DNA of 64,000 nt. Source: Mediterranea sp. An20 (GTDB lineage Bacteria > Bacteroidota > Bacteroidia > Bacteroidales > Bacteroidaceae). Positions 35,742-45,168 of the stretch are shown one piece after another; position 1 is the stretch's first letter, and each line of letters opens with the position of its first letter. Where the stretch lies: contig NZ_NFJV01000008.1 in NCBI RefSeq assembly GCF_002160055.1, positions 1 to 64,000 on the forward strand. The letters run 5' to 3'. The position numbers were made by a program, and so were the translations under genes. The notes beneath the pieces were generated by a model. That model ran no database searches. It had not been told where the DNA came from and was given only the letters and a program-made list of their open reading frames with translations.

Positions 35742-37292
35742 TTAATTGTACTCCACTCCTTTTCGGATAGCCTTCAGCATAATGCCAATCTCGGCAATGA
35801 GCAGGACGGTGAAGAGTAACAGGAACAGGAAGAAGGTGGTCTGCACAGAACCGACCTCCAGCTTGGAGATGGCGGCAGACACAGGCAGCATATCCTGAAT
35901 GGCCCACGGCTGACGGCCACATTCGGCCACGGCCCAGCCTGCCTGTCCGGCAATATATCCCAAGGGGATGGTCCACATGGCTACCAGATGCATCCAGCGC
36001 ACCTTCGAGAGGTCGCGCTTATAAACCAGGAACAACAGGACAAGGAAGAAAAGGATAAAATATCCGCCCAGCATCACCATAACGCGGAACATGTAGAATG
36101 TCAGCGGCACGTCAGGCACCAAATCGTTGACATGCTTGACATAGCCATAACCGAAGTAAGGCATATTCTCTTTCAGCACCCGGGCAGCCTCCTGCGCTTT
36201 GACTTCATCGCCTTCGGCTTTGGCGGTACGATAGTCGGCAAAGGCAGTGATGGCAGCCTGGCCGCGGGCAATCTTTTCTTCGGCAGAGAGAGCCGTAGAA
36301 CCGTCTTTCAGTCTGTAGCCTCCGTCCAGCAGGTCGTTGATGCCGGGCACGAAAGCATTGGCGTCACGCTCACCCAGCAGAGAAAGCATCTTGGGTATCT
36401 CGATGCGCATCAAGAAGGGGTCTACTCCATCATCGGGCGTCTGCTTCGACGGATTCAAGATGCCGAAAGCCACCAGACCTGCTCCTTCCTGTCCATCGTA
36501 GTAACCTTCCATGGCAGCCAGCTTCATGGGTTGCTTCTGTGCCACCTGGTAGGCAGAACCGTCACCCGTCCAGGCAGAAAGCACGGCAGCTACCAATCCT
36601 ACCCACGCAGCGACTTTGACACTGGCCAGAGAGAATTGCTTATCGCGCCTCTTCCACAGATACCAGCAACTGACACCTACTACGAAGATGGCACCCAGCA
36701 CCCAACCGGAAAGCACGGTATGGAAGAACTTGTTGACTGCCATAGGCGAAGTGGCCACAGCCAGGAAATCAACCATTTCATTGCGGGCGGTGTCGGGGTT
36801 GAACTCCATGCCTACGGGATACTGCATCCAAGCATTGGCCACCAGAATCCACCAGGCAGAAATAGTAGCTCCCAGCCCTGTCAGCCACGTAGAGGCCAGG
36901 TGAAAACCACGGCTTACCTTGTTCCAGCCGAAAAACATCACGGCAATGAACGTCGCTTCCATGAAGAAAGCAAGAATACCCTCAATGGCCAACGGCGCGC
37001 CGAAAATATCGCCCACAAACCACGAGTAATTGCTCCAGTTGGTTCCGAATTCAAACTCCAAGATAAGACCCGTAGCCACGCCGATAGCAAAGTTAATGCC
37101 GAAAAGCTTCATCCAGAACCGGACCGTGCGTTTCCAGAAAACATTGCCCGTGCGATAGTAAATCGTTTCCATCAGGCCCATAATCACCGCCAAACCTAAG
37201 GTCAGCGGCACAAAAATCCAGTGATAAATGGCCGTCAGGGCAAACTGCGCCCGCGACCAGTCAATCAGAGAAGTGTCAATGTGTTCTACCAT
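35742..37292 (-). CDS. cydA: cytochrome bd ubiquinol oxidase subunit I
   Basis: 516 residues. The heme ligand His24 (AIYHWIFVPLTLG), the second-helix ETIYYRTGN, the GLILEFEFGTNWSNYS segment with the heme-d glutamates, and the Met ligand region YPVGMEFNPDTAR are all present. The loop between helices VI and VII (KQPMKLAAMEGYYDGQEGAG) is the quinol-binding Q-loop. It is the core of the low-oxygen terminal oxidase, read after DUF4492 and before cydB. Confidence 0.96.
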   Translation of the reverse strand: MVEHIDTSLIDWSRAQFALTAIYHWIFVPLTLGLAVIMGLMETIYYRTGNVFWKRTVRFWMKLFGINFAIGVATGLILEFEFGTNWSNYSWFVGDIFGAPLAIEGILAFFMEATFIAVMFFGWNKVSRGFHLASTWLTGLGATISAWWILVANAWMQYPVGMEFNPDTARNEMVDFLAVATSPMAVNKFFHTVLSGWVLGAIFVVGVSCWYLWKRRDKQFSLASVKVAAWVGLVAAVLSAWTGDGSAYQVAQKQPMKLAAMEGYYDGQEGAGLVAFGILNPSKQTPDDGVDPFLMRIEIPKMLSLLGERDANAFVPGINDLLDGGYRLKDGSTALSAEEKIARGQAAITAFADYRTAKAEGDEVKAQEAARVLKENMPYFGYGYVKHVNDLVPDVPLTFYMFRVMVMLGGYFILFFLVLLFLVYKRDLSKVRWMHLVAMWTIPLGYIAGQAGWAVAECGRQPWAIQDMLPVSAAISKLEVGSVQTTFFLFLLLFTVLLIAEIGIMLKAIRKGVEYN

Positions 37293-37355
37293 ACGAATAT
37301 CTGTTTTTAATTATAGATTTTATCTACTAAGGAATAGAGAGGAAAGTCACAGCTG

Positions 37356-37580
37356 TCATGGGGCAGGAATCCCGCGTTCTATCAGTTCGCGGCTCACAAA
37401 CTCGTCTTCCTCCAACTGCCCGGCCCGTTCTCCGATAAAATCGGGAAAGAAGAAGAGTTTCAGGACAACGAAAATAATGAACAGCTTCAGCAGGATAATA
37501 AGCCACAGCACGCGCCCCCAGGTCATGGCCCGGAAACCGTCGCGATAAAAACGCCAGATGTTTGTCACGGTCTGCATCAT
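37356..37580 (-). CDS. DUF4492 small membrane protein of the cyd operon
   Basis: 74 residues, MMQTVTNIWRFYRDGFRAM then one membrane helix (LWLIILLKLFIIFVVLKLFFF) and a charged tail. DUF4492 genes regularly precede cydAB in Bacteroidetes, and by position this may be a small subunit or assembly factor comparable to CydX, which is not proven. Its promoter at 37611-37642 probably drives the whole operon. Confidence 0.88.
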   Translation of the reverse strand: MMQTVTNIWRFYRDGFRAMTWGRVLWLIILLKLFIIFVVLKLFFFPDFIGERAGQLEEDEFVSRELIERGIPAP

Positions 37581-37610
37581 AATTGGTCAAGGTCATTTTT
37601 ATAACGATTA

Positions 37611-37642
37611 CAAATATATCGTTCCTTTGATTATCTGCCAAA
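37611..37642 (-). promoter_or_regulatory. cyd operon promoter
   Basis: On the minus strand TTTG (37639-37642) is followed after 20 bases by TATATTTG (37611-37618). Both elements and their spacing fit the Bacteroides consensus. The rest of 37581-37881 shows nothing else clear. Confidence 0.75.
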
Positions 37643-37881
37643 CAAAATGGCAGCAAATCGCAGGAGACACCCCTGAAAAACGCATTTGGACCTGTACCAA
37701 TGCCTCCATATACACCACTTACAGGCTACCAACTGCGGAGAAAACGGTATGCACCAACCGCGTTTATCGACAGAAAAGAGGAAATAGACGAGAAAAAACG
37801 GCCCAACGTCCAACGCTTTTGCATGCCAAACAGACATTGGTTTATTTTGCACACAGAATAACAAGTAACCAGACGAAGAGT

Positions 37882-39258
37882 ATGAAAAAGGTAAAAAGAT
37901 TGATTGCAAGCGCCTGTTGCGCCTTGGGATGCACCGCACTATGGGCCCAGGACATCGCGGAAACGGCGGCCGACAGCCTGCCCGAACGGTGGAATTTGCA
38001 GACATGCATCGACTATGCCCTGCAACACAACATCACCATCCAGCGCAACCGCATCAGCGCACAAAGCACCGAAGAAGACCTCAAAACGGCCAAGGCAGAG
38101 TGGTTTCCCAGCCTGAGTGGAAGCGTTAGCCAACGTATCGTGAACCGGCCGAACACCAACAACGGAACCATCATCAGCGGCGACAACATCACGACGAGCG
38201 AAAGCAAGACATCGTACAACGGCGCGTATGGCATCGATGCCAGTTGGACTCTGTACAACGGAGGAAGCCGGATAAACGGCATCAAGCAACAGAAGCTGAA
38301 CAAACGCATCGCCGAACTGAACGTGGTTGAGAGTGCAAACAGCATACAGGAGAATATCATGCAACTCTATATGCAGATACTCTATGCTGCCGAAGCGGTA
38401 AAGGTGAATCAGGGAACACTGGAGGTGAGCCAAGCCACTTATGAACGGGGAAAACAACTGCACGAGGCGGGAAGCCTTTCTGCCGCCGACCTCGCCCAAT
38501 TAGAAGCGCAGGTAAGCAACGACAACTACCAGGTGGTGACTGCACAAGCCACGCTACAGGACTACCGTCTGCAACTGAAGCAGTTGCTGGAACTGGACGG
38601 AGAATATGAGATGCAACTGGACATGCCGGAACTGGATAACACCGACGTGCTCAGCCCTCTGCCGCAGAAAAATGACGTCTACCGCACCGCCCTGTCAATC
38701 CGGCCTGAAATCGAGTCGGGACGCCTGAACATCGAAGCGGCCGAACTGGACATCAAAGTGGCACGTGCCGGATACATCCCAAGCATCAGCCTGACGGCGG
38801 GTATCGGAAGCAACAACGCCAACGGCAGCGACTTCACCTTCAGCGAGCAAATCAAACAGAACTGGAACAATTCGCTGGGCGTAACATTGAGCATTCCTAT
38901 CTTCGACCGGAGGCAAACGAAAAGTGCTGTCAACAAGGCCAAGCTACAGAAGCAGACCAGCCAACTGGACCTGGTGGACAGCCAGAAAGAGTTGTACCGC
39001 ACCATCGAGAGCTACTGGCTCGATGCACACAGCGCACAGCAACAATACGAAGCTGCCCTGCAGCAGGTAAAAAGTTCGCAAACCAGCTACGAACTCGTCA
39101 GCGAACAGTTCAACCTGGGCATGAAGAACACCGTGGAACTGCTGACGGAGAAGAACAACCTGCTCAACGCACAGCAATCGCTGCTACAGGCCAAGTATAT
39201 GGCTCTGCTCAACGCCGGACTGCTGCGTTTCTACCAGGGAGAGGTCATGGAATTGTAA
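37882..39258 (+). CDS. TolC family outer membrane efflux protein
   Basis: 458 residues from MKKVKRLIASACCALGCTALWAQ, a signal peptide; the frame extends upstream but without a signal or ribosome site. Two OEP repeats: WNLQTCIDYALQHNITIQRNRISAQ opens the first and RTALSIRPEIESGRLNIEAAELDIKVARAGYIPS opens the second, with coiled-coil helices of the periplasmic tunnel. It is the outer membrane channel for the MacA/MacB-type exporter encoded directly downstream. Confidence 0.93.
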   Translation: MKKVKRLIASACCALGCTALWAQDIAETAADSLPERWNLQTCIDYALQHNITIQRNRISAQSTEEDLKTAKAEWFPSLSGSVSQRIVNRPNTNNGTIISGDNITTSESKTSYNGAYGIDASWTLYNGGSRINGIKQQKLNKRIAELNVVESANSIQENIMQLYMQILYAAEAVKVNQGTLEVSQATYERGKQLHEAGSLSAADLAQLEAQVSNDNYQVVTAQATLQDYRLQLKQLLELDGEYEMQLDMPELDNTDVLSPLPQKNDVYRTALSIRPEIESGRLNIEAAELDIKVARAGYIPSISLTAGIGSNNANGSDFTFSEQIKQNWNNSLGVTLSIPIFDRRQTKSAVNKAKLQKQTSQLDLVDSQKELYRTIESYWLDAHSAQQQYEAALQQVKSSQTSYELVSEQFNLGMKNTVELLTEKNNLLNAQQSLLQAKYMALLNAGLLRFYQGEVMEL

Positions 39259-39261
39259 GAG

Positions 39262-39335
39262 CTACGAGCCACGAGTCCGTTGCCGTGCGAAGCCGCTTGT
39301 AGCTTATAGCCCGTAACTCGTAACTAAAAACAGAA
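39262..39335. repeat. short stretch of GAGCTACGAG / CTCGTAACTC words
   Basis: Copies of gagctacgag and cgtaactcgtaact in opposite orientations lie between the tolC-type and macA-type genes. They are the same 7-base words as the large array at 42930-43389. Confidence 0.6.
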
Positions 39336-39357
39336 CATTAACAAATCAACAACCGAT

Positions 39358-40578
39358 ATGAACAAAAAGAAAATCATCCTCAGTGCCACCGTCGTCATCG
39401 TGGTGGCAGGCGCAGCCGTCTGGGCACTGTCCGGTGGAGCCAAAAAGCAGGAGGTCAAGTACGAAACAGCCGTGGTGGGACGGCAAGACATAGCCGATTT
39501 TGTCACCGCCACCGGAAGCATCGAGCCCGTCACCGAAGTCGAAGTGGGTACGCAGGTGAGCGGCATCATCGACAAAATCTACGTAGACTACAACACGGTG
39601 GTGAAGCAGGGACAGCTCATCGCCGAGATGGACAAGGTAACGCTGGAAAGTGACCTGGCATCAGCACAGGCCACGTATGATGGAGCCAAGGCGGCTTACG
39701 AATACCAGGAAAGTCTGTACAAGCGCAACCAAACGTTGCACGAGAAGAATCTCATCAGCGACACAGACTTCGAGGAGAGCCGCTACAACTACCTCAACGC
39801 CAAGAGTAATTTCGACAGCAGCAAAGCCGCCTTACAGCGTGCCGAGCGCGACCTGTCGTATGCCACCATTACCGCGCCCATCGACGGCATTGTCATCAGC
39901 AAGGACGTGGAAGAAGGACAGACGGTGGCTTCGGGATTCGAAACACCTACACTCTTCACCATCGCTGCCGACCTGACGCAGATGCAGGTAGTGGCCGATG
40001 TGGACGAGGCTGACATAGGCGGCGTGCAGGAAGGCCAGCGCGTGGAGTTCACTGTTGATGCTTATCCCGGCCAGACCTTCGCAGGACAAGTGACACAGGT
40101 GCGCTTGGGCGAATCGAGCGAAGACGCATCGTCCTCGTCCAGCAGCAGTACGGTGGTCACCTACGAGGTAGTCATCTCTGCCCCCAACCCCGACCTGAAA
40201 CTGAAACCGCGGCTGACGGCTAACATCAACATCTACACCTTAGACAAGCCCGGCGTGCTGGCAGTGCCCACCAAAGCTCTGCGCTTTACCCCTGCCACGC
40301 CCATCGTGGGAAAGGAAGCAGTGGTGACAGACTGCGAAGGCGAGCATAAGCTCTGGACAAAAGAGGGCAACACTTTCACTGCCCACGCCGTACAGACGGG
40401 TATCTCCAACGGTACTTACACCGAAATACTCGGTGGAATCAGCGAAGGGACAACCGTTGTAGCCGATGCCGAATTTGGAGGCACCCCCTCCAAGGCCGAG
40501 ACTGCATCAAGTGGCGAACGCAGCCCCTTCATGCCGGGTCCTCCGGGAAGCGACAAGGAGAAGAAAGAAAAAGAGTAG
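39358..40578 (+). CDS. macA: MacA-like periplasmic adaptor
   Basis: 406 residues. N-terminal membrane anchor (IILSATVVIVVAGAAVWAL). Biotinyl-lipoyl halves TEVEVGTQVSGIIDKIYVD and YATITAPIDGIVISKDVEEGQTV flank an alpha-hairpin of about 75 residues. A beta-barrel and membrane-proximal domains follow. A run of eight serines interrupted by one Ala/Asp context (EDASSSSSSSTVV) sits in the beta-barrel domain. The C terminus is highly charged (KEKKEKE). It links the inner membrane ABC unit to TolC. The symbol is by similarity of layout. Confidence 0.9.
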   Translation: MNKKKIILSATVVIVVAGAAVWALSGGAKKQEVKYETAVVGRQDIADFVTATGSIEPVTEVEVGTQVSGIIDKIYVDYNTVVKQGQLIAEMDKVTLESDLASAQATYDGAKAAYEYQESLYKRNQTLHEKNLISDTDFEESRYNYLNAKSNFDSSKAALQRAERDLSYATITAPIDGIVISKDVEEGQTVASGFETPTLFTIAADLTQMQVVADVDEADIGGVQEGQRVEFTVDAYPGQTFAGQVTQVRLGESSEDASSSSSSSTVVTYEVVISAPNPDLKLKPRLTANINIYTLDKPGVLAVPTKALRFTPATPIVGKEAVVTDCEGEHKLWTKEGNTFTAHAVQTGISNGTYTEILGGISEGTTVVADAEFGGTPSKAETASSGERSPFMPGPPGSDKEKKEKE

Positions 40579-40627
40579 TAACCGGCGATGCCGGGCAGGC
40601 CGGCTGCAGCGGACGACTTGCAGCCCG

Positions 40628-40715
40628 AAACTTCCAAGTGCTTAGAGACAAACTTCCAAGTGCTAAGGAGCAAGCTTCCAGTCCCTTGGCAGTAAGTCTC
40701 TAAGCAACAAGAAGC
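40628..40715. repeat. degenerate 22-bp-period array (4 units)
   Basis: Units begin at 40628, 40650, 40672 and 40694 (aaacttccaagtgcttagag..., aaacttccaagtgctaagga..., aagcttccagtcccttggca..., aagtctctaagcaacaagaa...). It lies between the adaptor and ATPase genes, within what is otherwise one operon. Confidence 0.75.
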
Positions 40716-40825
40716 AAAAGGCTGTTTACCAACAAAATATCCTCCAAACCTCTCAGTAAAGCCTGCCCTTGAGACAGCGGTTATCTACTGGCACACCTTT
40801 TTATATATATAGACAGAAAGAAAGT

Positions 40826-41572
40826 ATGAACAAAACAGTCATCGAACTTCACGATATCCGCCGCAACTTCCAGGTCGGCGACGAAACGGTACACGCCCTA
40901 CGCGGTGTCTCGTTCTCCATCTGCGAAGGTGAGTTCGTCACCATCATGGGTACCTCCGGTTCGGGCAAGTCTACCTTGCTCAACATCCTGGGCTGTCTGG
41001 ACACCCCCACCAGCGGCGAATACCTGCTGGACGGCACCAGCGTGCGCACCATGTCGAAACCCCAGCGCGCCATCCTACGCAACCGCAAGATAGGCTTCGT
41101 CTTCCAGAATTACAACCTTCTGCCCAAAACCACGGCCGTAGAGAACGTCGAGCTTCCCCTGATGTACAATCCCGCCGTCAGCGCTGCCGAACGCCGCCGA
41201 CGCGCCATCGATGCTCTGGTGGCCGTGGGGCTGGGCGACCGTCTGGAGCACAAGTCCAACCAGATGTCCGGCGGACAGATGCAGCGTGTGGCCATCGCCC
41301 GCGCCTTAGTGAACAACCCGGCAGTCATCTTGGCCGACGAAGCTACGGGTAACCTCGACACGCGCACGTCTTTCGAGATACTTGTCCTCTTCCAGAAGCT
41401 GCACCAGGAGGGACGCACTATCATCTTCGTGACACACAACCCCGAAATCGCCCAATACAGCAGCCGCAACATCCGACTGCGCGACGGGCACGTCATCGAA
41501 GACAAGCAGAACTCCCAAATCCTCTCGGCCCGGGAGGCATTGGCCGCGCTGCCGAAGAACATTGACGACTAA
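40826..41572 (+). CDS. ABC transporter ATPase (MacB/LolD type)
   Basis: 248 residues from MNKTVIELHDIRRNF. Walker A GTSGSGKST, Q-loop FQNYNLLP, signature MSGGQMQR, Walker B VILADEATGNLD and H-loop VTHN are all present. It belongs to the group that powers MacB-like mechanotransmission exporters. It is separate from the permease here, unlike the fused E. coli MacB. Part of the tolC-macA-ATPase-permease operon. Confidence 0.93.
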   Translation: MNKTVIELHDIRRNFQVGDETVHALRGVSFSICEGEFVTIMGTSGSGKSTLLNILGCLDTPTSGEYLLDGTSVRTMSKPQRAILRNRKIGFVFQNYNLLPKTTAVENVELPLMYNPAVSAAERRRRAIDALVAVGLGDRLEHKSNQMSGGQMQRVAIARALVNNPAVILADEATGNLDTRTSFEILVLFQKLHQEGRTIIFVTHNPEIAQYSSRNIRLRDGHVIEDKQNSQILSAREALAALPKNIDD

Positions 41573-41577
41573 ATCAA

Positions 41578-41700
41578 TTAAGAATTGAGAATGAAGAATT
41601 AAAAAATAAGAGCGAAAGAAATGAAGAATGTACCTGCACGCCCATTCATATTTCTCAATTTATTAATTATTAATTCTCAATCCTCAATTTTCAATTTATA
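41578..41700. repeat. AT-rich inverted repeat of AATTGAGAATxAAGAATTAA words
   Basis: attaagaattgagaatgaag (from 41577) is mirrored by ttaattattaattctcaatcctcaatt near 41665-41690. Related words occur upstream of meaB (10180-10215). They resemble decayed intergenic filler. It sits between the ATPase and permease genes without breaking the operon. Confidence 0.55.
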
Positions 41701-41707
41701 ACAGACT

Positions 41708-42928
41708 ATGAACGGAACCAACTTATTCAAGATAGCCCTGCGCGCTTTGTCCAACAACAAGCTGCGCGCCTTCCTCACCATGCTGGGTATCATCATCGGC
41801 GTGGCCTCGGTCATCACCATGCTGGCCATCGGCCAAGGCTCGAAGAAGAGCATCCAGGCACAGATATCGGAGATGGGCTCGAACATCATCATGATACATC
41901 CCGGCGGCGAACGACGCGGCGGTGTCCGTATGGACCCCAGCGAAATGCAGACGCTGAAACTGACCGACTACGAATCGCTGCGCGATGAAACCAACTTCCT
42001 GGCTGCCGTCAGCCCCAACGTCAGCAGTAGCGGACAGCTCATCGCCGGCAACAACAACTATCCTTCCAGCATCAGCGGTGTGGGCACGGAATACCTGGAG
42101 ATACGACAGCTGTCCGTCGAGCAAGGCGAGATGTTCACCGAAGCCGACATACAGGTATCGGCCAAGGTTTGCGTCATCGGACAGACCATCGTCGACAACC
42201 TCTTCCCCGACGGGCAGGACCCCATCGGTAAGGTCATCCGCTTCAACCAGGTACCTTTCCGCGTAGTGGGCATCCTCAAGTCCAAAGGCTACAACTCCAT
42301 GGGTCAGGACCAGGACGACATTGTCCTCGCCCCCTATACCACGGTGATGAAGCGTCTGCTGGCCCAAACTTATCTGGAGGGCGTCTTCGCCTCTGCCCTC
42401 AGCGAAGATATGACAGACTATGCCACGGAGGAAATCACCACCATCCTGCGCCGCAACCACAAGCTCCAGGCTTCGGACGAAGACGACTTTACCATCCGCT
42501 CGCAGCAGGAACTCAGTTCGATGCTGAACAGCACCACCGACCTGATGACCACGCTGCTGGCTTGTATCGCCGGCATCTCGCTCGTGGTGGGCGGTATCGG
42601 TATTATGAACATCATGTACGTCTCCGTCACCGAACGTACCCGCGAAATCGGCCTGCGCATGTCGGTCGGCGCCCGCGGTGTGGACATCCTGGCACAGTTT
42701 CTTATCGAGGCTATCCTCATCAGCATCACGGGCGGTCTGATAGGTGTGCTCATCGGTTGTGGAGCTTCGTTCATCGTAAAGAACGTGGCCCATTGGCCCA
42801 TCTACATCCAGGCATGGAGCGTATTCCTGTCGTTCGCCGTCTGCACCGTCACCGGCGTGTTCTTCGGCTGGTATCCTGCCAAGAAGGCTGCCGACCTCGA
42901 CCCGATTGAAGCCATACGATATGAATAA
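41708..42928 (+). CDS. macB: MacB-type ABC transporter permease
   Basis: 406 residues with four membrane helices: an N-terminal one (NNKLRAFLTMLGIIIGVASVITMLAI), a periplasmic domain of about 220 residues, then three C-terminal helices (IAGISLVVGGIGIMNIMYVSVTERTREIGLRMSVGAR). The G-I-M-N-I-M-Y-V and TREIGLR pattern is diagnostic of the FtsX/MacB superfamily. It moves substrate in the periplasm into the TolC duct. Candidate substrates are peptides or glycolipids. Symbol by homology; the ATPase is a separate protein. Confidence 0.92.
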   Translation: MNGTNLFKIALRALSNNKLRAFLTMLGIIIGVASVITMLAIGQGSKKSIQAQISEMGSNIIMIHPGGERRGGVRMDPSEMQTLKLTDYESLRDETNFLAAVSPNVSSSGQLIAGNNNYPSSISGVGTEYLEIRQLSVEQGEMFTEADIQVSAKVCVIGQTIVDNLFPDGQDPIGKVIRFNQVPFRVVGILKSKGYNSMGQDQDDIVLAPYTTVMKRLLAQTYLEGVFASALSEDMTDYATEEITTILRRNHKLQASDEDDFTIRSQQELSSMLNSTTDLMTTLLACIAGISLVVGGIGIMNIMYVSVTERTREIGLRMSVGARGVDILAQFLIEAILISITGGLIGVLIGCGASFIVKNVAHWPIYIQAWSVFLSFAVCTVTGVFFGWYPAKKAADLDPIEAIRYE

Positions 42929-42929
42929 A

Positions 42930-43389
42930 GTTACGAGCTACAAGCTACGAGCTACGAGTATAGTGTTTTAGCTCGCAGTGCACAGCCATTGGCAGCGCGT
43001 AATTCATAAAACTTGTAACCCGTAGCTCGTAGCTTGTAGCTTGTAGCTAATAACTTGTAGCTCGTAACTCGTAGCTCATAACTCATAACTCGTAACTTGT
43101 AGCTCGTAACTCGTAGCTCGTAACTCGTAGCTCGTAACTCGTAGCTCGTAGCTCGTAGCTCGTAGCTCGTAACTCGTAGCTCGTAACTCGTAGCTCGTAA
43201 CTCGTAGCTCGTAACTCGTAGCTCGTAACTTGTAGCTCGTAACTTGTAGCTTGTAGCTCGTAACTTGTAACTCGTAGCTCGTAACTCGTAACTCGTAGCT
43301 CGTAACTCGTAGCTCGTAACTGTGGCTCGTAACTCGTAGCTCGTAGCTAATAACTTGTAGCTCGTAACTCGTAGCTCGTAGCTAATAAA
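42930..43389. repeat. 450-bp minisatellite of 7-bp CTCGTAG/CTCGTAA units
   Basis: About 60 near-copies of a 7-base unit (ctcgtag or ctcgtaa, sometimes cttgtag) run from just after the macB-type stop to the histidine kinase promoter. The first 30 bases carry the opposite orientation (gagctacaagctacgagcta). A small outlier lies at 39262-39335. No gene or hairpin terminator is seen in it. Confidence 0.95.
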
Positions 43390-43393
43390 TCAC

Positions 43394-43401
43394 TATCTTT
43401 G
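43394..43401 (+). promoter_or_regulatory. -7 box at the histidine kinase start
   Basis: TATCTTTG matches TAnnTTTG but ends only 4 bases before the ATG at 43406. If used, the transcript would be leaderless or start inside the gene. Confidence 0.4.
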
Positions 43402-43405
43402 CCGT

Positions 43406-44470
43406 ATGAAACAGACCAACACACATCCTCGCTACATCGAGGCCGTCATTCATGTCATCGGATGGGGCATCGTCTTCGGCTTCCCCTACCTGATGATGAG
43501 TCGCAGCGGAGTCAATCTCACCTGGGAAGACTACCTGCGTCATGGCAGCATCGTACCGTTGTCGTTCCTCATCGTGTTCTATACCAACTACCTCTTTCTT
43601 ATCCCCCGCTATCTCTTCGGTGGACGGACGAAAGAGTATATTCTGATAAACATACTGCTGATTGCCTGCCTGGCATTCGGTTCGCACCTCTGGCAGGAAT
43701 ACACGTTCCGCCACCAACTGCCGGAGAGACCCGACCAGCCGTTCCACATCGGACCGCCCAAGTGGCTTTTCCTCCTGCGTGATGCCTTCTCCATGGTGCT
43801 TACCGTAGGCTTGAGCACAGCCATCCGGTTGAGTAAGCGATGGATAAAGATTGAAGATGCCCGCCGTGAAGCCGAGAAAAGCCGTACGGAAGCCGAACTG
43901 AAGAATCTGCGCAACCAACTGAACCCGCACTTTCTGCTCAACACGCTGAACAACATCTATGCCCTCATCGCTTTCGACACCGACAAGGCACAGACAGCCG
44001 TGCAGGAACTGAGCCGCCTGTTGCGCTACGTACTTTACGAGAATCAACAGAAGACTGTCACCCTGGACAAGGAAATAGATTTCATCGGCAATTACATCGA
44101 ACTGATGCGTATCCGCCTGGCAGCCAATGTCAATGTGGAAACCCACTTCGACATCCGTCCGGACAGCCGCACCGAAATAGCACCGCTCATCTTCATTTCG
44201 CTGATAGAGAATGCTTTCAAGCACGGCATATCCCCCACTGAGCCAAGCTTCATCCGCATCTGCTTCAGCGAAAGTCCCGGAGAGATAAGCTGCCATATCA
44301 CCAACAGCTATCACCCCAAGACACAGACCGACAAAAGCGGAAGTGGCATCGGGCTGGAACAGGTACAGAAACGTCTGGACCTCTCCTACCCCGGCCGATA
44401 TTCTTGGAAACAAGGTATCAGTGAAGATAAGAAAGAATACTATTCACAACTAACCATCAAGACATTATGA
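43406..44470 (+). CDS. LytS/YehU-type sensor histidine kinase
   Basis: 354 residues. Four membrane helices in the first 145 residues, without a recognised sensor domain, then a short coiled coil and the His_kinase domain (PF06580 type) with LRNQLNPHFLLNTLNNIYAL, where the His is phosphorylated. The ATPase part has N-box LIENAFKHGI and G-box GSGIGLEQVQKRL. Its stop overlaps the regulator ATG as ATGA. It follows the efflux operon on the same strand across the minisatellite, so it may sense the exporter's substrate or envelope stress. Confidence 0.92.
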   Translation: MKQTNTHPRYIEAVIHVIGWGIVFGFPYLMMSRSGVNLTWEDYLRHGSIVPLSFLIVFYTNYLFLIPRYLFGGRTKEYILINILLIACLAFGSHLWQEYTFRHQLPERPDQPFHIGPPKWLFLLRDAFSMVLTVGLSTAIRLSKRWIKIEDARREAEKSRTEAELKNLRNQLNPHFLLNTLNNIYALIAFDTDKAQTAVQELSRLLRYVLYENQQKTVTLDKEIDFIGNYIELMRIRLAANVNVETHFDIRPDSRTEIAPLIFISLIENAFKHGISPTEPSFIRICFSESPGEISCHITNSYHPKTQTDKSGSGIGLEQVQKRLDLSYPGRYSWKQGISEDKKEYYSQLTIKTL

Positions 44471-45168
44471 AGTGCGTTATTGTAGATGATGAACCTCTGG
44501 CTTTGGACCTTCTGGAGAGTTATGTCAAAAAGACCCCGTTCCTGGAATTGGCTGGCAAATACTCCAGTGCTGTACAAGCCATGAAAGAACTGGCCGACCA
44601 ACAGACTGACGTGATATTCCTGGACATTCAGATGCCCGAACTGAACGGCTTGGAATTCTCGCGTATGCTTTCTCCTGAAACCCGCATTATCTTTACTACC
44701 GCCTTCGACCAATATGCCATCGACGGCTACAAGGTAAATGCTCTTGACTATCTGCTAAAGCCCATCTCTTACCCCGACTTCCTACAAGCCGCCAACAAAG
44801 CCCTGCACCAACATGAGCTGATGCACCGCTCCCCCCCTCAGGACGAAATAGACAGCATCTTCGTCAAAAGCGAATACAAGCTGGTTCAGATAAAACTAAA
44901 GAACATACTTTATGTGGAAGGCCTGAAAGATTACATCAAAATCTACGAAGAAGACAACCCCAAGCCCGTGCTGTCACTAATGAGTATGAAAGCGATGGAA
45001 GACCTGCTGCCTTCCTCGCAATTCATGCGCATACACCGTTCATACATTGTGCGCAAGGACAAAATACGCATCATCGACCGCGGGCGCATTGTCTTTGGCA
45101 AGACCTACATTCCCATCAGCGACAGCTACAAACAGACGTTTCAGGACTATCTGGAGAAAAGAAGCTGA
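44467..45168 (+). CDS. LytTR family response regulator
   Basis: 233 residues. Receiver domain 1-120 with acidic pair VDDEP, phospho-acceptor in IFLDIQMPELNG (Asp54), Thr/Lys in the ITTAF and LLKPIS stretches. LytTR DNA-binding domain 135-233: IFVKSEYKLVQIKLKNILYVEGLKDYIKIY and FMRIHRSYIVRKDKI. It binds imperfect direct repeats upstream of targets. Translationally coupled to the kinase. Confidence 0.95.
   Translation: MKCVIVDDEPLALDLLESYVKKTPFLELAGKYSSAVQAMKELADQQTDVIFLDIQMPELNGLEFSRMLSPETRIIFTTAFDQYAIDGYKVNALDYLLKPISYPDFLQAANKALHQHELMHRSPPQDEIDSIFVKSEYKLVQIKLKNILYVEGLKDYIKIYEEDNPKPVLSLMSMKAMEDLLPSSQFMRIHRSYIVRKDKIRIIDRGRIVFGKTYIPISDSYKQTFQDYLEKRS

Noticed and set aside
42930..43389. Possible CRISPR array
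   Set aside because: The unit is 7 bases without spacers, and no cas gene is near.
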